Source: Anaerolineaceae bacterium | GTDB taxonomy: Bacteria; Chloroflexota; Anaerolineae; Anaerolineales; Anaerolineaceae | DNA: 7,137 nt | Reading direction: 5' to 3' | NCBI GenBank assembly: GCA_003448875.1 | Contig: DLXG01000004.1 | Location: 1-7,137 of the forward strand | Shown: piece after piece, positions 1 to 5,394 of the stretch | How positions within the stretch are numbered: position 1 is the first letter of the stretch | Layout: each line of letters begins with the position of its first letter | Position numbers and translations under genes: made by a program | The notes under the pieces: generated by a model | What the model was told of the DNA's origin: nothing | The model's database searches: none | Seen by the model: the letters and a program-made list of their open reading frames with translations, nothing else

Positions 1-2513
1 CCGCCGCTGCTGGAGTCCATCGAAGAGGTGGTAATTACCGCCGTCAGCATCGTGCTTTCAATGCCCGCCGAATCCGAAGTATAAGCCCACCCAAGCAGTG
101 TACTCAGGCCTTGATTCCGAAACGCCTTCACCCACGCATCGCCCAGCCCAAAGGCAACCGCATAGGGCAGATAATCTTCCAGCCATTCCTGACGCAGCAT
201 CGGACTGTTTTCCGGTTTGACCAACCGGCGCAGATAATCGCGGAAGGATTGCCAGCGCTGCAAGCGCTGGACACCCGCCACAGTGAGGATGGAAAGGTTA
301 TACGCCGTCAGCCAGATCAGAAAAGCCGCAGCCATCAATCCCAGTCCTACCCCCATCAACAACACCCCAATAAAGGGAGAAACAAAACCCGTTCCCGCAA
401 AAAACAAGCCGGCCACACCCACCACAAAGGCGAACAGGAAAACAAAAGCGGCTGTTCTGTTTAATCGGTTGCGTTCTTTGACCACCTCAACCCGTACAAG
501 TCCCTGCTGGATCAATTCCTCGGTCAGCAGGTGTTTCAACCGGTTTACATGGCGGAGCAGGTCTTGACCCACTTTACTCAACAAAACCTCTTTGTGAGCC
601 GGAGCCGCCTCCGGCGGGAAAATCAGGTTTTGAAGCAGCACTTCATGCTCACTGCCGCTGATGCTTTCAAGCAGAAAGAGCCGAAAATCACGGGCTTTGA
701 AGACCCCCTTACCCTCGACAAACTCCATCTTAATCCGCCCACGTCTCGCCCAGTTCAGCAGAACGGCGAACAAATCCATCAGGCTGAGCTGCCCCTTTGA
801 GAGCATAAAGGAAACTGCAGCCGGGCTCAGGTCATCCGGCGGATCGCTCAGGCTGCCGGGCGGAATCACCGCACCGGTATCCAGCGTGTACTTCCGCCGG
901 ATATTTCTGGCAGCCAGAAAACCGCTCAATCCCAGCCCAATTGCAGCAGCGAGGCTGAAAGGGAATGCCGCGCGCATCTGACGGCCCCGTTCAATCTGAA
1001 CGGCCTGCCATTGGGGAGGCTGTTGAATCAGACTGCCGGGCGGGAAGTAGGCTTCAATCACCAGTTCAGAATCCGCCGCCACTTCACTGACCTGAAAAAG
1101 ATAAGCCCCATCCTCAATAACCGGCTGAAGATCAACGCCACGTAACCAGACTGATTGAGCCGCAGCCGCCCCGCCTGGCAGGTTCAATCGGATCGTGCTG
1201 TTCCGGATGGTATATTCATGTTCGGGTGGAACCGCCACCCACACCAGCCCGTCTCCCCGATTGGTCTGTCGCACCGCCCCAATCACGCGGTAGGTCAACT
1301 CAAAGGTGTGGCGCGCATCGCTGGTCGGCGCAAAATGCCAGACAACGTTTAGCGAATCACCGTCTTCACTGGCCTCCACCTGTCCGGCCTGATTGCCCGG
1401 CGGCAGAAGAACGCCGTCCATCCGCGCAGAAAGAAATTCCAGCCGGTCTAACTCGTTCTTCGTCACATCCCGAAAGACAAAGGTGAACGGCCCGCCCTCG
1501 AAATTGAACACCACCGTTTCGGTAACCAGCAGTTCACCATTGGGCTGCAGGTTGATCTCCACATCAAACCGCTCAGCAGAGTACGATTTTGCCGAAGCCG
1601 GCTGAACCAGCCCGCCCAGCAGAGCCACTCCCATGAACAGGCTGGCCAGCACCTGAACAGGGCGGGTCAGGCGCAGGCCGTTCATCACTAACAGATAAAT
1701 CACAGCCATCACGGCAAAGACCGCCAGCCCGGCCGCCGGATCATAATTCTGGATGCGAAACAAAGCCGGTGAAGGAATAGCCGAGCTCGGGAAAGTGACC
1801 ACCAGCGCCGCGTATAAATTATTGGCAGCGTGCAGCCCCAGCGCCAGCTCCAGCCCCTCACTGCGCAGAGTCACCCACCCAAGCAATAAACCGATGCCCA
1901 GGTAGAAAGGCATGGTAAATAACAAACCGTAGGTACCCACTTCCGGGTTGGCTCCGTGCAACAGCATAAAGAACAGGGAGGGCATCAGAAGCGGCAGCCA
2001 CAAGCCTTTGCTGTACCGGCCCAGCCATTGCGTCAAATAGCCGCGAAAGATCAGCTCTTCTGTTGAAGTTTGCAAAGGGATCAACAAGACCGCCAGCAGA
2101 AAATACGGTAAAAATTCCAGCAGGTTGAAGTTCCACACATAATTACCCGGCTGCAATTGAGCCAACACAAGGTCTGCCGCGGCAGAAAGCCCAAACCAGA
2201 CCATTCCCGAGAACAGCATCCGCCGCCATTGAAAAGGCCCAACCGGCCGAAAGATGGATTTGATCGGACGTTGGTGAAAGAACACCACCCCCACCAGCAA
2301 GGTCACCGCCGCAAAAGGGAAAGGCAGCATGGTCAGAATTAACAGAGAAAGCGGCGATAATTGAAAAATATCGGTGGTGCCTTCAATGATAAAAACCGGA
2401 ATGGTCGCCAAAAGTTGAACCGTAAACGTGACTACAATCACGGCGAGAATCACCACCACATAACGCCAGACTTCATTTCGGCCTTGCTGGGCAGCTTGCA
2501 AGTATGTATTCAT
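1..2513 (-). CDS. CPBP-family intramembrane protease fused in frame to a DUF2207 membrane protein (C-terminus cut by the window edge)
   Basis: A single frame runs from ATG at 2513 to the left edge without a stop (837 residues visible). Residues 1-276 are a hydrophobic CPBP (CAAX protease/bacteriocin-processing, Abi) domain with about eight membrane helices. All three family motifs are intact: EExxxR at E152-E153-R157, FxxxH at F182-H186, and HxxxN at H228-N232. This fold cleaves substrates within the membrane; the substrate here is unknown. Residues 277-308 resemble a signal peptide. Residues 309 to about 510 form an extracytoplasmic beta-rich DUF2207 region. A helix at 515-535 follows, ending in RNIRRKY, then a cytosolic winged-helix-like part (about 542-680), two helices (about 689-735), and the DUF2207 hallmark EDYLPYAVAFG at 779-789. 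The last visible residues are Ser/Gly-rich, as is usual near the end of DUF2207 proteins, so little is probably missing. DUF2207 has no established function. A GAGGT Shine-Dalgarno sequence at 2522-2526 lies 8 nt before the ATG and supports this start. The gene follows the HTH regulator by 104 nt on the same strand. I am confident of both domains and of the open frame, less so that a single polypeptide is made. Confidence 0.88.
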   Translation of the reverse strand, partial: MNTYLQAAQQGRNEVWRYVVVILAVIVVTFTVQLLATIPVFIIEGTTDIFQLSPLSLLILTMLPFPFAAVTLLVGVVFFHQRPIKSIFRPVGPFQWRRMLFSGMVWFGLSAAADLVLAQLQPGNYVWNFNLLEFLPYFLLAVLLIPLQTSTEELIFRGYLTQWLGRYSKGLWLPLLMPSLFFMLLHGANPEVGTYGLLFTMPFYLGIGLLLGWVTLRSEGLELALGLHAANNLYAALVVTFPSSAIPSPALFRIQNYDPAAGLAVFAVMAVIYLLVMNGLRLTRPVQVLASLFMGVALLGGLVQPASAKSYSAERFDVEINLQPNGELLVTETVVFNFEGGPFTFVFRDVTKNELDRLEFLSARMDGVLLPPGNQAGQVEASEDGDSLNVVWHFAPTSDARHTFELTYRVIGAVRQTNRGDGLVWVAVPPEHEYTIRNSTIRLNLPGGAAAAQSVWLRGVDLQPVIEDGAYLFQVSEVAADSELVIEAYFPPGSLIQQPPQWQAVQIERGRQMRAAFPFSLAAAIGLGLSGFLAARNIRRKYTLDTGAVIPPGSLSDPPDDLSPAAVSFMLSKGQLSLMDLFAVLLNWARRGRIKMEFVEGKGVFKARDFRLFLLESISGSEHEVLLQNLIFPPEAAPAHKEVLLSKVGQDLLRHVNRLKHLLTEELIQQGLVRVEVVKERNRLNRTAAFVFLFAFVVGVAGLFFAGTGFVSPFIGVLLMGVGLGLMAAAFLIWLTAYNLSILTVAGVQRLQRWQSFRDYLRRLVKPENSPMLRQEWLEDYLPYAVAFGLGDAWVKAFRNQGLSTLLGWAYTSDSAGIESTMLTAVITTSSMDSSSG
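1590..1685 (-). other. Signal-peptide-like segment at the CPBP/DUF2207 junction
   Basis: Codons 277-308 of the fusion begin with an ATG at 1685 and read MNGLRLTRPVQ (a positive n-region), then a hydrophobic run (VLASLFMGVALLGGLV), then QPASA before KSYS, a typical A-x-A signal peptidase I site. DUF2207 proteins normally start with such a signal peptide, so this is probably the ancestral DUF2207 N-terminus kept inside the fusion. It could act as a ninth membrane helix, as an internal cleavage site, or as an independent start. No Shine-Dalgarno sequence is visible before the internal ATG, which speaks against independent initiation. Confidence 0.65.
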
Positions 2514-2617
2514 CTTCAGTTACCTCATTTCAGAAAATCAATCTTTGATGGTCGCATTGTCTCTGAACACCCCCCATTATGCGCGATTTTCGATAAATAG
2601 ACCAGATAGCAGAGGGT
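2514..2617 (-). other. Spacer between the HTH regulator and the fusion gene
   Basis: This 104-nt gap contains the GAGGT ribosome-binding site (2522-2526) of the fusion gene. A possible minus-strand -10 box, CATAAT (2581 to 2576), has no convincing -35 partner. I see no GC-rich hairpin followed by a T-run, so there is no clear terminator after the regulator, and read-through from it into the fusion gene is plausible. Confidence 0.4.
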
Positions 2618-2986
2618 TTAAAGGGACTTCTCCTGTTCAACCGAGGGCAAAGATGACTGCTTTGCCACCGGGGTATTTTCCCCTAGCTCTTCCTCCAGCA
2701 AGTCCGGTTTTACCTGATATTTTCGCGCCACCGCCCGATAGCGGTTTTCCAGAATGCCGGCAATCAGGCGGGTTTCCACCACGCGGATTGCACCGCATTG
2801 CTCCAGCAGGCTGAAGTGATAATACAGCCGATTGGGAGGGATATTCAATTCGCGCGCCACCTCACGAATCGTTGAAGGCTGGTCAATCAACACTCGCAAC
2901 ACTTTCAGGCGCAAACGCGATACCAGCACCTTCATGGTTTGCAGATCGTTCACATCGAAAACAGGTTTGAGGTCATTTTCGGGCAT
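2618..2986 (-). CDS. ArsR-like winged helix-turn-helix transcriptional regulator
   Basis: This 122-residue protein is probably a cytosolic DNA-binding repressor or activator. Residues about 18-35 form the first helix (MKVLVSRLRLKVLRVLI). Residues 38-48 (STIREVARELN) and 50-64 (PPNRLYYHFSLLEQCG) form the helix-turn-helix, with LYYH..LLE typical of ArsR-type recognition helices. Residues 66-90 form the beta-wing (AIRVVETRLIAGILENRYRAVA), a pattern of small HTH_20-like regulators. The tail (95-122) is acidic and polar. There is only one cysteine (C64), so the metal-sensing Cys sets of classic ArsR proteins are missing and the signal is unknown. The ATG at 2986 has a GGGG element about 7 nt upstream. 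It lies upstream of the CPBP-DUF2207 gene on the same strand and probably controls it and itself, since a 9-bp inverted repeat is centred on its own promoter. The family assignment is firm; the targets are inferred. Confidence 0.88.
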   Translation of the reverse strand: MPENDLKPVFDVNDLQTMKVLVSRLRLKVLRVLIDQPSTIREVARELNIPPNRLYYHFSLLEQCGAIRVVETRLIAGILENRYRAVARKYQVKPDLLEEELGENTPVAKQSSLPSVEQEKSL

Positions 2987-3013
2987 AAAGGTACCCCATT
3001 CAATTCTGAGCAG

Positions 3014-3053
3014 TTAAATCTTTTTGAATTCATTGTAGCAAGGCAAGATTTAA
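3014..3053. promoter_or_regulatory. Candidate operator: 9-bp perfect inverted repeat around the regulator's -10 box
   Basis: TTAAATCTT (3014-3022) and AAGATTTAA (3045-3053) are exact reverse complements separated by 22 bp. The dyad centre, between 3033 and 3034, falls inside the TACAAT box (3032-3037). Arm centres are 31 bp apart, close to three helical turns, so two bound proteins would lie on the same face. The spacing and position suit an autoregulatory operator of the adjacent winged-helix protein. Binding is inferred. The region is AT-rich, which raises the odds of chance repeats, but a 9-bp match placed on the promoter is unlikely to be random. Confidence 0.45.
3032..3040 (-). promoter_or_regulatory. 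Extended -10 promoter element of the HTH regulator
   Basis: On the minus strand these bases read TGCTACAAT: a TG-n extension followed by TACAAT, one mismatch from TATAAT. No good -35 box is found at 16-18 bp; TTGAAA (3063 to 3058) lies 20 bp away. Extended -10 promoters often do without a -35. The predicted transcript start near 3025 gives a leader of about 40 nt before the ATG at 2986. Confidence 0.5.
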
Positions 3054-3066
3054 TTCTTTTCAAGAA

Positions 3067-3085
3067 CAAGTTAAGATCAAGTTAA
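3067..3085. repeat. Direct repeat CAAGTTAA with an 11-bp period
   Basis: CAAGTTAA occurs at 3067-3074 and again at 3078-3085, offset by 11 bp, about one helical turn. A reverse-complement match to GTTAAG (3070-3075) is CTTAAC at 3098-3103. The repeats lie between the two divergent promoters, where activator or repressor sites are expected. Function is not shown. Confidence 0.4.
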
Positions 3086-3106
3086 TAGCCTGTTTTCCTT
3101 AACATC

Positions 3107-3135
3107 TGGATTTTTAATGCTTAAATCCTTATACT
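3107..3135 (+). promoter_or_regulatory. Candidate promoter of the methylase-like gene
   Basis: TATACT at 3130-3135 is one mismatch from the TATAAT consensus. At 17 bp upstream, TGGATT (3107-3112) is a weak -35 (3 of 6 matches). The expected transcript start, about 3141-3143, lies only a few bases before the ATG at 3145. If this promoter is used, the mRNA would be nearly leaderless and the GGAGG at 3140-3144 would be mostly absent from it. Confidence 0.4.
3108..3128. promoter_or_regulatory. Dyad GGATTT-n9-AAATCC upstream of the rightward -10 box
   Basis: GGATTT (3108-3113) and AAATCC (3123-3128) are perfect 6-bp inverted arms with a 9-bp spacer. The right arm overlaps TTAAATC (3121-3127), the same core found in the regulator's inverted repeat at 3014-3020 and 3047-3053. 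It sits between the -35 and -10 positions of the rightward promoter, so a bound protein would block RNA polymerase. It may be a second site for the same regulator. Confidence 0.35.
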
Positions 3136-3144
3136 GAATGGAGG

Positions 3145-5391
3145 ATGAGCGTACTGGAACAGACATTCATGGGGGGGACGGACGAAGCCCCCCTTCTGCC
3201 GCTCGGTCGTTACCTGCCATTACTTCCCGGCGGGATGGTTACTGCCTGGCTCAAGCAAAATGTCCCAGCGGGAGCATGGCTGCTAGACCCGATTGGGGCG
3301 CACCCACAACTGGCTCTGGAAGCCGCCCGCGCAGGTTACCGCATTCTCATCACCAGCAACAACCCCATTCTTTCGTTCATGCTGGAAATTCTCGCGGCTG
3401 CCCCTCCTCAGAGTGAGTTCGAGGCCGCTCTGGCAGCCCTGGCGGCCAGCAAACGCGGCGAAGAACGGCTCGAGAAACACATCCTCAGTCTTTACCACAC
3501 ACCTTGCGCCGGTTGCGGTCAACTGGTTTCAGCCCAAGCCTTCATCTGGCAGAGCGAACCGCTGCGGCTGGTCAGCCGCATTTACCGCTGCCCACATTGC
3601 GGAGATGAGGGCGAGCGCTCGGTCACGCCGCTGGATTTGGAAAAACTGAAACTGCCCGGCAACGATGCCCTCCACCGCGCCCGCGCGCTTTCGCGGGTGA
3701 TTGGCGATCAAACAGGAGCACCGCGTGAACAGGTCAACGAGGCCCTCAAAACCTACCTGCCGCGCCCCCTCTATGGGTTAACCACGCTGATCAACAAGAT
3801 TGAAACTTTGTCATTGCCGGAAGAACGCAAAAGATGGCTGACTGCCCTGTTGATTCAGGTCTGCGACGAAGGCAATACCCTCTGGCAGCACCCCGCCCTG
3901 CGTCCCCGTCCGCGCCAGCTGACCGTCCCCGCCCAGTTTCGTGAAAATAACCTGTGGCTGGCACTGGAAAATGCCGTATCGCTGTGGTGCAGGGAAGGGG
4001 AACCTGTGCCGCTTGCTGTTTACCCACAACTGCCCGGCGAGAGGGGCATCTGCCTTTTTCGCGGCAGAATTTCCGCGCTGCCGCCGGCCGCTTTGCAACT
4101 TCAACCGGCGGCCGTGATCAGCATCCTACCGCGCCCCAACCAGGCTTTTTGGACGCTGTGCGCGCTCTGGTCGGGCTGGTTGTGGGGCAGAGAAGCCGTC
4201 CAACCCTTGCGCGGCGCACTGGAACGGCGGCGCTATGACTGGTACTGGATGTCAAACGCCATTCAGCGCGCCCTGCGCGAACTTCCCCGTCAAATCCCTG
4301 AAGGGATGCCCTTTTTTGCCCTCGCAAGCGAAACCACGCCCGGTTTTTTACTGGCGGCTTTCCTTGGCCCGCTGGCGGCTGGCTTCGCCCTGAAAGGTTT
4401 TGCGCTGGAACGCGAAAGCGAACTGGCCCAATTCCAGTGGCAGTCCGCTCAAAACCCGCTCCCCGCCCCTGCCAAAATCAGTTCTAAAACGCTCCTGCAA
4501 AATAGCCTGCAAACCTATCTGAAACAACGCGGGGAACCGGCCCGCTACCTCACCTTGTTTGCAGCCGGTCTGTGTGCCTTGCTCGAAAACGGCCTGCTCC
4601 CGCGCCGGATAGAAGAGATAACCCCCGACCTGCTCACCCGTTTGCAAGCCATGCTCAGCGAAGCGCTGGAAGACCGCCGTCTATTTATGCGCTATGCAGC
4701 CGCCGGACAGGGCGAGGAGACCGGGGCGTGGTGGCTGAGCGAGACCGATCAGGTTAACCAGCCTCTGGCTGACCGGCTTGAAAAGGAGATTGTCAAATTA
4801 CTGGTTCAACATCAGGTAATCCGACGTGCCGAACTGGAAGCCAGCCTCTATCCCCATTTTCCCGGTCTGCTGGTGCCGTCTCAGGCGCTGATCACGGCTG
4901 TACTGGAGTCTTATGCCCTGCCGCACGGTGGACAACCCCATCAGTGGCAATTGCGCCCGGAAGATGAGCCGGCCCGCCGCCGCGCCGATTTGAAAGACGC
5001 TGCTCAAAGCCTGACCAAAATTGGCGAAAAGATGGGCTGCCGTGTCGAGGACGGGCAGCCACTGCGCTGGTTGAATGAAAAGGGCGAAACGGTTTATCAG
5101 TTCTATTTGCTGGCCAGCAGCATCATCAGCCCGTATGTTCTGCAACCCCCAACCGTTCCGCCGCAGCGGTGTTTGCTGGTGCTGCCGGGCGGCCGCACCG
5201 GCTTGTTGGGTTTCAAATTGCGCCGTGACCCCCGCCTCAAAGCCGCTTTTGAGGCGGGCTGGCGGCTGCTCAAGTTCCGTCACTTGCGCTACCTGAGCGA
5301 GTACCCGCACCTCTCCATCAATCAGTGGGAAGACCTGCTGAACGGCGACCCCCCACAGTGGGAGGACGCCGTTCAGATGCGCATGTTCTAA
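3145..5391 (+). CDS. DNA-methylase-like protein with Zn-ribbon; probable catalytically degenerate relative of adenine-specific DNA methylases
   Basis: A 748-residue soluble protein with no signal peptide. Residues 46-74 (LLDPIGAHPQLALEAARAGY..., ending NNP) have the layout of the SAM-binding motif I region of Zn-ribbon DNA methylases (DPFxGsGTtalEAArlGyrv...D.NP). The GsGTT loop is replaced by AHPQL, and the acidic residue after the second strand is missing. Two Cys pairs (C121/C124 and C149/C152) form a Zn-ribbon. Residues 206-275 (PRPLYGLTTLINKIETL; RENNLWLALENAV) match the methylase core pattern in style. The DPPY-type catalytic position appears to be ISILPRPNQAFW (325-336), without the acidic residue. 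Residues about 540-600 look like a winged helix. The C-terminus (about 675-720; LLVLPGGRTGLLGFKLRRDP, KFRHLRYL) is not recognised. I infer a nucleic-acid-binding pseudo-methylase, not an active enzyme. The start is uncertain: the ATG at 3145 directly abuts GGAGG (spacing 0), and the next ATG is at 3169. It is divergent from the HTH gene. It could also be simply an unknown Chloroflexota family. Confidence 0.65.
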   Translation: MSVLEQTFMGGTDEAPLLPLGRYLPLLPGGMVTAWLKQNVPAGAWLLDPIGAHPQLALEAARAGYRILITSNNPILSFMLEILAAAPPQSEFEAALAALAASKRGEERLEKHILSLYHTPCAGCGQLVSAQAFIWQSEPLRLVSRIYRCPHCGDEGERSVTPLDLEKLKLPGNDALHRARALSRVIGDQTGAPREQVNEALKTYLPRPLYGLTTLINKIETLSLPEERKRWLTALLIQVCDEGNTLWQHPALRPRPRQLTVPAQFRENNLWLALENAVSLWCREGEPVPLAVYPQLPGERGICLFRGRISALPPAALQLQPAAVISILPRPNQAFWTLCALWSGWLWGREAVQPLRGALERRRYDWYWMSNAIQRALRELPRQIPEGMPFFALASETTPGFLLAAFLGPLAAGFALKGFALERESELAQFQWQSAQNPLPAPAKISSKTLLQNSLQTYLKQRGEPARYLTLFAAGLCALLENGLLPRRIEEITPDLLTRLQAMLSEALEDRRLFMRYAAAGQGEETGAWWLSETDQVNQPLADRLEKEIVKLLVQHQVIRRAELEASLYPHFPGLLVPSQALITAVLESYALPHGGQPHQWQLRPEDEPARRRADLKDAAQSLTKIGEKMGCRVEDGQPLRWLNEKGETVYQFYLLASSIISPYVLQPPTVPPQRCLLVLPGGRTGLLGFKLRRDPRLKAAFEAGWRLLKFRHLRYLSEYPHLSINQWEDLLNGDPPQWEDAVQMRMF
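3171..3193 (+). repeat. G7 tract and C6 tract forming a strong hairpin at the 5' end of the methylase-like gene
   Basis: Seven G residues (3171-3177) and six C residues (3188-3193) are separated by a 10-nt loop. They can form a six-pair all-GC stem in the mRNA, about 26 nt after the first ATG. The second in-frame ATG (3169-3171) sits on the edge of this stem. A G7 run is also prone to slippage, which would break the frame early in the gene. Confidence 0.5.
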
Positions 5392-5394
5392 TTA
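5389..5394. other. Back-to-back convergent stop codons with no spacer
   Basis: TAA of the plus-strand methylase-like gene (5389-5391) is followed immediately by TTA (5392-5394), which is the TAA stop of the minus-strand penicillin-binding protein. No intergenic base exists, and no hairpin with a T-run is seen nearby, so any terminators must lie inside the opposite gene and the 3' ends of the two mRNAs should overlap. Confidence 0.85.

Noticed and set aside
111..981. Several overlapping plus-strand open frames
   Set aside because: They are antisense to the DUF2207 coding frame, which shows the family hallmark at 779-789 and continuous coding character.
1..1685. DUF2207 as a separate gene starting at ATG 1685
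   Set aside because: There is no stop codon before it in the same frame and no Shine-Dalgarno sequence upstream, so an independent start is less likely than a fusion. It is kept as an alternative in the findings.
1858..2136. 92-codon minus-strand open frame within the protease region
   Set aside because: It is a shifted frame inside the CPBP domain; the frame starting at 2513 carries the intact protease motifs across this stretch.
3138..3416. 92-codon frame starting at ATG 3138
   Set aside because: It overlaps the 748-residue gene in another frame, has no Shine-Dalgarno sequence, and encodes a low-complexity Arg/Ser/Pro product.
4798..5310. 170-codon minus-strand open frame
   Set aside because: It is antisense to the methylase-like gene; its composition (Gln/Ala/Arg-rich, no domain) is typical of a reverse-strand shadow.
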